Positions 18,415-27,550 of a stretch of DNA of 64,000 bases are shown here, in pieces. The stretch is from Saccharothrix sp. ALI-22-I. Its GTDB lineage: Bacteria > Actinomycetota > Actinomycetes > Mycobacteriales > Pseudonocardiaceae. The position numbers and the translations under genes were made by a program. The DNA is taken from contig NZ_MTQP01000045.1 in NCBI RefSeq assembly GCF_001984175.1, forward strand, positions 52,629-116,628, given 5' to 3'. Each line of letters opens with the position of its first letter. Position 1 is the stretch's first letter. The notes below the pieces were generated by a model. That model was not told the DNA's origin and did not search any database. It saw only the letters and a program-made list of their open reading frames with translations.

Positions 18415-19655
18415 GCCCAACTCACCCCGGCCTTCTCGCAAATCATCTCGCCGAACTCGGAGGCAGTGGCCACCTGCATGTCGTACTTCGCGCACACCCC
18501 CGACAGCAGTGGCACGTGGCGGCCGTGGTGGTCGGGCAGCACGAGCCAGTCGGCTCCGCCCCGATCGCCTTCCTGGGCGTGGATGAGGTCGGCCAACGTC
18601 CTCGCCGAGGTGTAGTCCTTGATGTCGACCTTGTACGAGGTCTTCCTGCCCCGTTTCGGGCGCACCTCGACCAACAGGTCGAAGGCGTCCAGTCCCGGCC
18701 ACAGGCTGACCTTCAGCCCCCGTGCGGCCAACTGGTCGTGCAGCGCCAGCTCTGGCAGGCCGGGAATGGTCGTGTAGCGCCAGATCCCCCGCGTGAGCGC
18801 CTTGTGGCCTTCGGTGGGCAGCGCCGTCGGCACGTCGCCGAGATACGGATACAGCACCGCCTCGCGCCCGCCGGGACGCGGCGGCGCGGGCTCGGGCAGC
18901 AACTGCGGCGCGCCGGCGTCGGTCGGCAGACCGAACAGGTAGGAGGCTCCCATCTCGGCGTGGGGCGCGTACCAGCAGCGCGCCACGCCCACGGTGGTTC
19001 CCGCGTTGTTCCGGACGGTGATCCGCATAGGCCACCGGCAGATCGGGCAGGCAAACCACCAGCCCCGATAGGCCGAGTCGTAGGGAATGTCCCTGTAGAA
19101 GTCCACGACCAGCGGCGGCAGCCGCAGGTCGACCAATTCATGCACAGGGCCTGCGGGCCAGCGAATCAGATCCCTGCGACCGGCCTCGTACACGGCCTGC
19201 TCGCCATGTTTGCGCAACAGCGTGAAAGCCGTTTCCTGGTCGAGCTCCGACTGGAATTCCCGGTCGCTGACCACAGCCGCGGCCTTGCCGATCTTGTGCA
19301 GCAACCGCAGCAGCATCTCCTGCTCGAGATCGAGGTCGAGGGCATCCTCGGTCACCTGCCCGTCCTGGTCGACGACACGCGTCCCCGCCAGGTCCAGTGG
19401 CATGACACCGTCGGGCAGCAGAACGGCCAGGTCCCCCGCCAACGCGCGTCGGAACTCCCCGAACGACAGCGGACTGCCCGGACCACGCGCCGCCTGCATC
19501 ATGCCGTGGCACTCCATCAGGGTTTCCAGGCGCTTCTCGGGTTTCGCCTCCGGCGCCGTCATCGCCTTCGCCGCGCGCAGAGCGGCCCGGGTCACCAGGT
19601 ATCGGACCCGGACGTCATCGAGCGTCTGCGCGCCGTCGTCCGTGGAACTCGTCAC
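18411..19655 (-). CDS. PD-(D/E)XK nuclease of pPIWI_RE island
   Basis: This 414-residue protein is the first structural gene of the island. The C-terminal third carries a restriction-endonuclease fold: Asp in DAFDLLVEV followed by VDIKDYTS (the D-x-K signature), then ADWLVLPDHH. A central Cys-rich segment (FACPICRWPM and VARCW) looks like a zinc knuckle. The N-terminal half is helical and family-specific. GTG 19655 is preferred to upstream codons because it gives a normal N-terminus and a 63-base gap from the regulator. It is presumably the DNA-cutting effector of the system. Confidence 0.8.
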   Translation of the reverse strand: MTSSTDDGAQTLDDVRVRYLVTRAALRAAKAMTAPEAKPEKRLETLMECHGMMQAARGPGSPLSFGEFRRALAGDLAVLLPDGVMPLDLAGTRVVDQDGQVTEDALDLDLEQEMLLRLLHKIGKAAAVVSDREFQSELDQETAFTLLRKHGEQAVYEAGRRDLIRWPAGPVHELVDLRLPPLVVDFYRDIPYDSAYRGWWFACPICRWPMRITVRNNAGTTVGVARCWYAPHAEMGASYLFGLPTDAGAPQLLPEPAPPRPGGREAVLYPYLGDVPTALPTEGHKALTRGIWRYTTIPGLPELALHDQLAARGLKVSLWPGLDAFDLLVEVRPKRGRKTSYKVDIKDYTSARTLADLIHAQEGDRGGADWLVLPDHHGRHVPLLSGVCAKYDMQVATASEFGEMICEKAGVSWA

Positions 19656-19718
19656 GGCCCGGGAGCATAGAGGACCCCACCGACAAAACACGTGACCGCA
19701 AAAATAGGGCTTTTGTGT

Positions 19719-21008
19719 TTACGGTTCCTCGTTCGCGATGCCGTCCAACCCGGCAGTGTCTACATGCGAATAAAGCTCGCGATAAATATGAAGATATTCC
19801 GCGACATGACGTCGACCCAACCGTGTCAGGCGCCACCGGTACTCGGCGACATGCGTCCCGCCCGGAGCCATGACGGGCACCGAGTCCACCAGGCCACGAC
19901 TCGGCCGCCCTCCGGACTTGCCGCTGTAGCCCACACCGATGAAGAACAGCGAGCGGCCGGCCAGTAGGTCGTCCTCCAGCCCGACAGGCTCGGCGGCGGC
20001 GACGCGCACCACGACCCCCCACAGCCACTCCGACAGCAGGTGTGCCGCCGGGCCCGGATCACGCGGTTCACCCAGCCCCGCCCGGGCGGCCGCCCGTCCA
20101 CGGCGCGTGATCTCCACCAGCACCCGTCCGACCGTGCCGACGGCAGGGTGCTCGACCGAGTCCTCGGTGATCACCACCAGATCCCGCCGCGCTAATGCGT
20201 GCACCGTCGACCCGGCACCGGGGTCATGCACACCGCGCCGCCGCAGCCGCTCCTGCAACCGGGTGTACCCGACCACCGACGGTGCGGCTTGCAGCGCCAA
20301 CGGCAATGCCCGCCACTGCGCCGCCCCCTGCACGGGCAGTCGCTGGACCCGACGCATCCACATCTCGGTCTCCGTCATGCGGTCCTCCCGCATGATCTCG
20401 CCAAGGTAGATCCGTTGACGCTCGTTCAACGACTCCCAGGTCGCCAGCGCCCTTCGAGAAGCCTCCGGCTTCCGCCGGGTAGCCAGAACCGGGGCCTGCT
20501 CGTCGTGACGGGTGCGCATCCAGGCGTCCATGATCATCCGCACCGGAACCCTGTACGCCTTGGCCAGCGGAGCAAGAAGCCGCCCTGTCACTTCAGGCTC
20601 CTGCCAGTGCCGTCCGCGGACCGGCCGACCGTTCTCCAATGCGGAGATCTTGGACGCGGACACGCACAGCTCGCGCCCCGCTGGCGACGCCCGCAGCAAC
20701 TCCGCAACCCGCTCCAGGGTCAGCCCTGCCGCATACCTCAGATCGACGAGCGTCTCCTGCCCACGAGCGGCGCCCGTGAGCACATCCACACCGCAGTCCA
20801 GCGCCGCAGCCAACCGCTCAAGACGCGACGGCGTGGGCGTATGCCTGCCCTCCTCGTAGAAGAAGATCATCCTGGACGAGACCCCGACTCGCTCGGCCAA
20901 CGCCTCGCGTGTGAGCCCCAGCTCGACACGCCGCGCCACAAGCCGCGACGGGTCGACCCCACGCAAGGGAAGAGGCATGCCTGCATACAAGTCGAATGAA
21001 GACTTCAT
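19719..21008 (-). CDS. double-HTH XRE-type regulator
   Basis: This protein has about 429 residues from ATG 21008; ATG 20978 is an alternative. It carries two Cro/C1-type helix-turn-helix regions: LTREALAERVGVSSRMIFFY and, about 60 residues later, LTLERVAELLRASPAG to VSASKISALENGR. A long C-terminal part follows, with winged-helix-like pieces (RLPVQGAAQWRALPLALQAA) and a tail (ELYSHVDTAGLDG). It lies 63 bases upstream of the nuclease gene on the same strand. It may be co-transcribed and control the pPIWI_RE island, though direct evidence is lacking. Confidence 0.72.
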   Translation of the reverse strand: MKSSFDLYAGMPLPLRGVDPSRLVARRVELGLTREALAERVGVSSRMIFFYEEGRHTPTPSRLERLAAALDCGVDVLTGAARGQETLVDLRYAAGLTLERVAELLRASPAGRELCVSASKISALENGRPVRGRHWQEPEVTGRLLAPLAKAYRVPVRMIMDAWMRTRHDEQAPVLATRRKPEASRRALATWESLNERQRIYLGEIMREDRMTETEMWMRRVQRLPVQGAAQWRALPLALQAAPSVVGYTRLQERLRRRGVHDPGAGSTVHALARRDLVVITEDSVEHPAVGTVGRVLVEITRRGRAAARAGLGEPRDPGPAAHLLSEWLWGVVVRVAAAEPVGLEDDLLAGRSLFFIGVGYSGKSGGRPSRGLVDSVPVMAPGGTHVAEYRWRLTRLGRRHVAEYLHIYRELYSHVDTAGLDGIANEEP

Positions 21009-21648
21009 CGCAACTGAAGATGCCGAAGCCGTGAACGAGGTGGTGCCGAAGCCGCTGTTTGTGATCTCGGGTCGCAGTGGGCCGGGTGGACGTTGCGTCG
21101 TGCCGGATGGCTGCAGGCGTTGACAGAGTTGTCGATCGCAAGGCTCGAGTGACATTCGCAGGGTGGCGGTAGGGCACCGGTGGATCCACCACGAGCGTCT
21201 ACGCGTCGACCACGCGTTGGCCGGGGTGGCGGTTCCGGAGGTCGCCGTTACCGACCGGAGCGTCATCGGCAGCCCCGCACCTGCGTCAAGGCCGATGCCA
21301 GCGAGCCGGAGCGCGCCCACGGCGCCACCACGAACGATTCATAGGCCGCCGCCGGTGCATCCCCGACCTCGTCGCTGGCCCGCCCTCGGTGCCCGGCTGG
21401 ACCTCAACCTCTCCACATACCGATATCGCCGTCGGTCTGGCCCCGGTCAGGGCCTGCTGCGCCGCTACTTTCTCCGACCGGCCAATGGTCGCACCGTCCG
21501 AGCCGCCGACGCGGCCACCCGCCTGCTCGACACCGACGGGGGGCACTTATCCGGCCGACTTCGGCTTGGCGCTGCAGGCGCGGGTCATCTGTGTCACCCG
21601 GTCGGGGACTGGTCGGCACCACCGGCTACCTCGCACACGAGCAGGCGT
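21009..21648. other. intergenic stretch upstream of regulator
   Basis: These 640 bases must contain the promoter of the regulator/pPIWI_RE operon on the minus strand. I see no gene, known RNA or convincing repeat. The open frames here lack natural codon use. Confidence 0.4.
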
Positions 21649-22731
21649 CTAGGAGCGTTGCGTACGCGGCCGGAACACCAGTCGCACGAGTCGTCCCGCG
21701 TGGAACACCGAGATGAACGACAGCAGTTCCGCCTTCACGTTCTTGGCCCGCACAGCGACAGTGGCGGGGTCACCTCCCAGCAGCCAGTCCGCCAGAAGAG
21801 CGGGCAGGGAGAACGGCAGCCTGAAGGCGCGCGTCCCGTCGGCCGGGACGACGACCCAGTCGCTGCTGACGTCCCGTCGAGTGATGCGGACGTCGATGTC
21901 GGTGCCGTGTTCTGCGATGTAGGCGCCGAAGTCCGCGAGGTCGTCGGGGCGGAACACGAGAACGAACGGCGCGGACGGGAACCCCAGCAGCAGTGAGTCG
22001 CCGACGCGTGACGCGAGCGAGTCGGCGATGCCGGCAAGCCGCCGGGGTGGCAGCTCGCGGTCTTCGGCGCGGGCCGGATTCCGCGCCGACGACTCGCGCC
22101 CGAGGACGTCGATGGTCGTATCCTCCGGTGGGATCCGCTCGGCGGTCCAAGTGTCCAGCGACAGCCGCAGCGCCGTACGCACCTGCCCGCGGGGAAACGG
22201 CCCGCCGGTCGCAGCAGCCAGTTCATGCAGCTGCCGGGCGGCCTCCTCGACCCCGCCGCGGAGGCCCTTGAACGCCTGGCCGGACAGGTCGACCAGGAAG
22301 ACCTGCTGAGCCAGGGCGTACTGCTGTGCCGGGCGGGTGAAGCCGCTGGTGGAGAACAGCGCGTATCGGTAGAGATGACGCTGGACGGGCAGGCGCAGCC
22401 TGCCGTGGTGCGCGGTGGAGTAGTACTCGTTCACGTCGTGCACGACGCCGTGGGCGTTGCGGACCGCCGCCAGCCCTGTCGTCGCCCTGCGGTACTTGGC
22501 CTCCACGAAGATGCGCAGCGGCAGCGAGAAGGGTGTGGGAAGGGTCAGTTCACCGAGCACGTCGGCCTGGTGGTCGGAGCCGCGACCACGCACCAGCAGG
22601 CCGTGGTTGCCCTCGGCCAACGCGTCGGGATCCTGCTGCGCAGACACCAGCAGCCGGTAGCCATTCTCGAACAGCAGACGGGCCAGCACCTCTTCGAGAA
22701 GGTATCCCTGCAGTGCTTCGATCCCGACCAT
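21649..22731 (-). CDS. PD-(D/E)XK restriction-endonuclease-like protein
   Basis: This 360-residue protein starts at ATG 22731 behind GGGGAGG. Its first 110 residues carry a Mrr-like nuclease fold: Glu in GYLLEEVLARLLFENGY, Asp in GSDHQADVLGEL, and FVEAKYRRAT, giving E-Dx(n)-ExK. The rest (TRPAQQYALAQQVFLVDLSG, DDLADFGAYIAEHGTDIDVRI) is not recognised. No methyltransferase accompanies it, so it is either a stand-alone modification-dependent nuclease or a defence effector. It sits next to the pPIWI_RE island. Confidence 0.7.
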   Translation of the reverse strand: MVGIEALQGYLLEEVLARLLFENGYRLLVSAQQDPDALAEGNHGLLVRGRGSDHQADVLGELTLPTPFSLPLRIFVEAKYRRATTGLAAVRNAHGVVHDVNEYYSTAHHGRLRLPVQRHLYRYALFSTSGFTRPAQQYALAQQVFLVDLSGQAFKGLRGGVEEAARQLHELAAATGGPFPRGQVRTALRLSLDTWTAERIPPEDTTIDVLGRESSARNPARAEDRELPPRRLAGIADSLASRVGDSLLLGFPSAPFVLVFRPDDLADFGAYIAEHGTDIDVRITRRDVSSDWVVVPADGTRAFRLPFSLPALLADWLLGGDPATVAVRAKNVKAELLSFISVFHAGRLVRLVFRPRTQRS

Positions 22732-23131
22732 GCCCGCCTCCCCCGAACCTCGATCCGCTCCCGACAACATCGTCCCGTACCACCTGTCCCCCACCGGGAC
22801 CGCACCACGGCCAGCGCTCGTCGAGCATGCTCTCAACCCAGCGACTCCGTCGCTCTACCAGCGACGATGACTTTTCGAGCGGCACAGGCAGGGCCACCGC
22901 GCGGTACCGACACGACACGAAACCGGTCGGGCTGGTCGACGCCACGCGCGCCGACGACGCCGCGCCGGATACCGCAGCGATCGCCGTGGCGTCGCGCTCG
23001 CTCGATCACGCCCCGGATCAGTCGGCGATGTCGGCGACCACAGCCGAGTACCCGAAGAACTACCCCGTGTTCCACAGTTCAGGGTGTTGACTAGTCCACG
23101 AATTGGCGGGTTGACCTGGGCAAACGCATGG
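22732..23131. other. flank of IS element, no gene seen
   Basis: This 400-base stretch between the nuclease gene and the left end of the IS1634-type element contains only GC-driven frames. It holds the promoter region of the nuclease gene and perhaps the remains of whatever the element entered. Confidence 0.4.
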
Positions 23132-24945
23132 TTGCCCAGTGACAAGGCGTGTCACTAGGCGGCGGTGTTCGTGCAGGTCAGCGTGTCGCGGGAGTTGCCT
23201 CGTGGACGCGGCGGGGTTCGTCGAGGGCGAGGGCGGCGAGGATCTTGCGCTGGGCTGGGGTGATCTCGGTGCGTTGCCGGAAAGTGCCGGCAGGGCCGGT
23301 GAACGTACCCAGGTGCAGGCGTTGCAGCTCGTCCCGCATCGATGGCCAGGTCTGCCCGGTGGTGGTCTCGGCGATACGGATGAGCAGCAGCGCCAGCCAG
23401 CACAACAGGACGTGAGCCCGGATGCGGTCCTCGCGTCGGTGGTGGACCGGTCGCAAGTCGATGATCTGCTTCATGTCCCGCCAGCCGCGTTCGACCTCGA
23501 GGAGCTGCTTGTAGCCGAGAGCGATGTCCTCACTGGACAGCTTCGGGTCCGAGCAACGCAGCAGGAACTTCCCGTCGAGATTGGCCTCGCGGTCGATGGC
23601 CTTCTTGTCGATACGCAGCAGCCCGCCGGGAGTGATGCGCAGGTAGCGTTTGAGACCGGGCCTGGTGGAGATCACGCCGCGGAGTTCGGCGCGCTTGTCC
23701 TTGGACAGCTTGTCCGATCCTGCGATCGCCTCGTCGAGTTGGGCGAGCATCCGTTGTCTGATCGTGGCGTCGCGTTGTGCGGCCTCGGGGTTGAAGCAGA
23801 TCACGAACCTGTCGTCGGCGTCGGCGAGGTTGACTTCCTTGACTTGCAGGTTCCCGGCGACCGTCTTGTAGCGGCCCTGGCGGGCCAGCGCCGCTTTCGC
23901 TTCGTCGGAGTCGCCGCGCAGCTTCTCCCCGAGGATGTAGTGGCCGCCGGCGCGCTGGAGGTATCTGCGGTTCTCCGCGGAGGTGAAGCCGCGGTCGGCG
24001 ACCCACACGACGCGGCCCAGCGACCAGTCCCGCATGTCGTCCTTGACCTGGCGGATCAGCGCGGAGTCGCTGGTGTTGCCGGGCCAGCACCAGCATCTGA
24101 CGGGGATGCCGTCGCGGGTCACCGCCATCCCGATGACGACCTGCGGCAGGTCGGGTCGGGAGTCCTTGGACTTGCCGTAGGTCCGAAACCCGGTGGCCTT
24201 CATGGTGTCCTGGCCGTCGGTGGCCAGGACACCGCGCTCGTCGCGATCGACCGGTTCATCGGGTTCGTCGAGTTCGAAGTAGGTGCTGGTGGTGTCGAAG
24301 AACAGCAGGTCCACTTCGAGATTCAGCAGATCGGCGACGTTGTCGTAGACGACGCGGGACAGTTCCGGGGCCACCGCGATCAGCCAGTCCATCGCTCGGT
24401 AACAGGCCTCGTCGACCACGGTGTCCAGTCCGTCGATCACCACGTCGTGCTCGATCCAGCGGGTCGCGGCCAGCTTCGAGGACGGCGCCAGTGCCCGGTT
24501 GGCGACCAGCGCGAACAGGATCCGCTCGGCTCGCTCGTCCAGTCGGCGCCCGGTGAGCATCCGCCGTATCGCCGCATCGATCCCGAGCCTGCGCCACAAC
24601 CCGTCCAGGACGAACGATCCGCCCAGAGGTCGGGACTCGGTGAAGGTAAGGCCGGTCGGTCCGCCGCCGGCCAGCGCCTGTGCTGGGTCCAACAACCGGG
24701 TCAACGCCGCGATCAGGCGGCGGATGGCCTCGGTGTCGAGGGTGTCCTCCCTGCCGAAGGAGTACAGGACCTTCGTGCGTGACATGCCCGCGTCGGCGTC
24801 CCACTCGTTGTGGGCCAGCTGCAGGTACCGGATGACCTGGCCGTCTTTGGTCTTCCGTGTCGAGGCCTTCACATACACGGACTAGACGATAGCAGAGATC
24901 CAGCACGTCAGATCCCTGTCACTACCAAAGCGTGTCACTAGGCAA
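23132..24945. mobile_element. IS1634-family insertion sequence
   Basis: A 13-base terminal inverted repeat (TTGCCCAGTGACA at 23132-23144, inverted with one mismatch at 24933-24945) brackets one transposase gene. The length is 1.8 kb. A further inner copy of the TGTCACT motif lies near each end. I found no clear target duplication. Confidence 0.75.
23178..24878 (-). CDS. IS1634-family transposase
   Basis: This 566-residue DDE transposase looks complete. The N-terminus (MYVKASTRKTKDGQVIRYL) and the catalytic segments DLLFFDTTSTYFE, VWVADRGFTSAENRRYL and, near the C-terminus, LEVERGWRDMKQIIDLRPV (a YREK-like Glu region) are typical of the IS1634 branch of IS4-like elements. It lies within matched terminal repeats, so the element may still be active. 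Confidence 0.9.
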   Translation of the reverse strand: MYVKASTRKTKDGQVIRYLQLAHNEWDADAGMSRTKVLYSFGREDTLDTEAIRRLIAALTRLLDPAQALAGGGPTGLTFTESRPLGGSFVLDGLWRRLGIDAAIRRMLTGRRLDERAERILFALVANRALAPSSKLAATRWIEHDVVIDGLDTVVDEACYRAMDWLIAVAPELSRVVYDNVADLLNLEVDLLFFDTTSTYFELDEPDEPVDRDERGVLATDGQDTMKATGFRTYGKSKDSRPDLPQVVIGMAVTRDGIPVRCWCWPGNTSDSALIRQVKDDMRDWSLGRVVWVADRGFTSAENRRYLQRAGGHYILGEKLRGDSDEAKAALARQGRYKTVAGNLQVKEVNLADADDRFVICFNPEAAQRDATIRQRMLAQLDEAIAGSDKLSKDKRAELRGVISTRPGLKRYLRITPGGLLRIDKKAIDREANLDGKFLLRCSDPKLSSEDIALGYKQLLEVERGWRDMKQIIDLRPVHHRREDRIRAHVLLCWLALLLIRIAETTTGQTWPSMRDELQRLHLGTFTGPAGTFRQRTEITPAQRKILAALALDEPRRVHEATPATR

Positions 24946-25074
24946 ATTCAAGATTTCCGCTAGACGTCACCGTGCTGACCTGCAACTTCATCCGTCGCGC
25001 CGACCAGAACAGGCCCGCAACTGTGGAACGCGGGACTACCGCCGCTCAACAAACCTCTAGCCAATGCGTTGGCG

Positions 25075-25787
25075 TCACGCAGCGACACGATGTTGTGCAA
25101 GTTTGGCCATGATTACTTGGTTGGCTTCCCATCCGTCGGGGAACTTCGCCGGCACCGACAGGTGCACTGGGTCGGTCAAAGGATGGCTGTCCAGGAGATC
25201 TCTGATTCCTTCGCGGGCGACGACAATACATGCCTGCCGGTGGCGGGAGGTGAGCACGCACATCCGACCGGCCTCCAGGTGGAACGCGGTGGCGTCCCGA
25301 CGACCCGACAGCGGGTGTACAACGATGACGATCTCGAACTCGCGGCCCTGCAGCCGGTTGGCGGTGTCGACCTTCACACGGGACGCGTTCGGGTTGCCTG
25401 CGCGGGTCAGTGCGGCCCGGACGAGGTCGGCCTGGTCGTGGTGAGCGACGCCGATGGCGATGTCATCGGCATCCAGAACCCGGCCGTTGGTGTGGCGCTC
25501 GCATGTGGTGATCGCGCCGCGGTCCAGCAGCCGGATAGCCAGGTCCGCGGCGGTCTGGATGGATTCGGCGTCGGTGTCCTGGGCCGCATAGGCGGCCACG
25601 GCATGGTGGTGAGGGCTGCCGCGTCCAGCCGGGCGGTCATCCGGGATCGCAGGACGGGAGTTCTGCGGTGGACGCCGACGACGTTCTCCAGGTCGATGAG
25701 CACCACCCGGTCCGTGGGCAGCATCGGAATCAGGTCCTGCCCTTTCCAGACACGTCGACAACCACCGACGGGTGATCGTGTCGTCAC
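25075..25787 (-). pseudogene. C-terminal remnant of SF1-type helicase/AAA protein
   Basis: The minus strand carries the end of an AAA/SF1 helicase-like protein: IAIGVAHHDQADLVRAAL, VDTANRLQGREFEIVIVVHP, CVLTSRHRQACIVVARE and the terminus WEANQVIMAKLAQHRVAA. Upstream the frame shifts near 25600 (LIPMLPTDRVVLIDLENVVG is in another frame). The N-terminal ATPase half is missing, and the next gene begins within 30 bases. I regard it as a decayed gene cut by recombination. Confidence 0.65.
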
Positions 25788-25804
25788 CGGAGATACTGGT
25801 CACC

Positions 25805-26068
25805 ATGACAGCCGTGTCCGAGGACGAGATCAACAACTGGGACCAAGCCATCGTGAATCTTCACGCCACCGTGGCAACCGAACCTGCCGATGAACGAGCG
25901 GCCCGCGAAGCTGCGGCGAACCTGTGGTCGGAGTTCGGCTACCGGGACGCGCCCGCCGACGTCGTGAGGATGCTCGTCCACGCCATCGAGATCGGCTACA
26001 TCACCGCACTCCGTGACCTCCGCAACGGGGGCGGCGATCGGCTCACCGAGCCCCTGCCACGCGACTGA
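25805..26068 (+). CDS. small acidic hypothetical protein
   Basis: This 87-residue protein from ATG 25805 reads as a natural helical protein (EINNWDQAIVNLHATVA, RAAREAAANLWSEFGY, APADVVRMLVHAIEIGYITA). I do not recognise it. It lies between a broken helicase gene and a NUDIX gene and shows no motif. Confidence 0.5.
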   Translation: MTAVSEDEINNWDQAIVNLHATVATEPADERAAREAAANLWSEFGYRDAPADVVRMLVHAIEIGYITALRDLRNGGGDRLTEPLPRD

Positions 26069-26189
26069 CCGGTGCCAGGTGCCGTCATCGACGCCACCCG
26101 GCTGTGATCAGAGCGTCGTCGTGCACCTCGTCCAACGGCACCAACCGCTAGCCTTCCTGATCCTGGCATCGACAAGGGAGGGGACACCT

Positions 26190-26429
26190 GTGCTTCGCCT
26201 ACGACCCGATCGCCGACCGGAGTGCGCCGGACATCCACGTCGTGGTCGACCTGAAGGAACACAGCGTCACCGGCCGCACCAGCCACATCCCGGCGCAGAA
26301 GTCCACTACCTCACCGACATGCTCGTCATCGAAGTCGCCGCCCCGCAGATGCACCGCCTCCGCCAATCCGACCCTCTGCAACGTGCTGCTCCTGCAGTTC
26401 CGCCGCGGCGGCGAGCAGAACAGCCGTGA
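26190..26429 (+). CDS. small ORF coupled to NUDIX gene
   Basis: GTG 26190 follows AAGGGAGGGG and gives 79 codons ending in a 4-base GTGA overlap with the NUDIX start. The C-terminal part (AEVHYLTDMLVIEVAAPQM) looks like protein. The first half is Arg/Pro-rich and better explained in another frame (YDPIADRSAPDIHVVVDLKE). A frameshift near 26300 is therefore likely, and the intact form would be a slightly longer protein. Function unknown. Confidence 0.4.
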   Translation: MLRLRPDRRPECAGHPRRGRPEGTQRHRPHQPHPGAEVHYLTDMLVIEVAAPQMHRLRQSDPLQRAAPAVPPRRRAEQP

Positions 26430-26866
26430 AGGACCGATACCGCAGCATCGTGGACGTCTACGTCCTGCTCCAGAGAGACGATGGCAAGATCCTGCTGCTG
26501 GAGCGCGCCAATACCGGCTACGCAGACGGCCAACTCTGCCCTCCCTCCGGACACCTGGAGGCGGACGAAACCGTGGCCGACGGCGCGATCCGCGAAGCCA
26601 AGGAAGAAGTCGGTGTTCTCATAGAGCCCTCGGCGCTGCGGTTCACCCACGTGATCCACTACCGCAGCCCTGAAGGTCAAGGCCGCATCGGGTTCTTCTT
26701 CACCGCCAACGCCTGGCGAGGTGAACCGGTGAACCAAGAGCCACACAAGTGCGCCCGTCTGCTGTGGGCCGATCCCTCCGATCCGCCCGCCAACACCGTC
26801 TCCTACACAGCCCTGGCTCTCGCTCAGATCACCAACGGAGCCGCGTTCTCCGTGGGCGGCTGGTAG
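26426..26866 (+). CDS. NUDIX hydrolase
   Basis: This 146-residue NUDIX-fold protein hydrolyses a nucleoside diphosphate linked to another group, using Mg2+. The Nudix box is complete, with Gly42, Glu48, Arg56-Glu57, Glu60-Glu61 and Gly63 in the order GX5EX7REUXEEXGU. The GTG start overlaps the preceding small ORF. It resembles the ADP-ribose/8-oxo-dGTP type, but the substrate cannot be read from sequence. Confidence 0.85.
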   Translation: MKDRYRSIVDVYVLLQRDDGKILLLERANTGYADGQLCPPSGHLEADETVADGAIREAKEEVGVLIEPSALRFTHVIHYRSPEGQGRIGFFFTANAWRGEPVNQEPHKCARLLWADPSDPPANTVSYTALALAQITNGAAFSVGGW

Positions 26867-27550
26867 CGGATCAGGTCGATCACGTCCGCTATGGCTTCCG
26901 GGCTTCGTGGCGAGCAGCGTGAGTTCGGCGTCGATCCGCTCGGCTTCCCCGTCGTCGAGAACGGCGGACATGTACACGGCCTCGTCGTGGAGGTGGCCCG
27001 GCAGTCCGGGCCGCTCGTACGCACCACGAACGGGCGCTGCCGGGACGAGACCCATGCCTTGACCGAACGGCTTGATGAACCTGACCGACCTCGCGGCCCG
27101 CCGGGCAGCCGACGCACGAACCGGAGCGACCGTGACGTCGGTCGACCTGCGGTCGAGGCGCCCGTCGGATGTCGATACCGGAGCGGCGATGAGACCGAGT
27201 GTGTGAACAGCACGTCAGGTTGATCTCGACTCCACCACGTAGTGCCAGCCGCACCACGCACGACGCTCTTGGTGGCGATCCCTCGTTGAGGTCGTCGTCT
27301 GCCAGCCTCAACACCGCTGCGCCGATCTCACGGCGGGAAGGGTCGGCCAGCCATGAAGTCCCCGGAGTGGACCGCCCAGACTCCCCCACCATGTGCTTGC
27401 CGTTCCCCGATATCGTCGACGCCTGGCACCTCCGCGACGAACGCTTCGAACCGCAGTCCTGGCGCGTCTGGATCCACCGGCACGCCACGCCGCCGAGCGC
27501 GCCTGGGCGTGGATGTAGCGGCGTACCACGATCTACAGGTCCACAGGTGT
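26867..27550. other. stretch without a supportable gene
   Basis: Frames on both strands are broken. On the minus strand, around 27180-27350, a piece reads GAAVLRLADDDLNEG and CVVRLALRGGVEINLTC, which looks like coding sequence of an unknown gene remnant. I cannot assign it. Confidence 0.35.

Noticed and set aside
16186..18615. Plus-strand 809-codon frame over the helicase
   Set aside because: Val/Gly/Gln-rich antisense frame without any domain.
15091..19059. Helicase starting at 19059 (1322 codons)
   Set aside because: The first 215 codons are a shadow of the nuclease gene. The GTGA overlap at 18411-18414 gives the natural start.
21163..21996. Plus-strand 277-codon frame upstream of the regulator
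   Set aside because: No recognisable domain. Its end is antisense to the PD-(D/E)XK gene.
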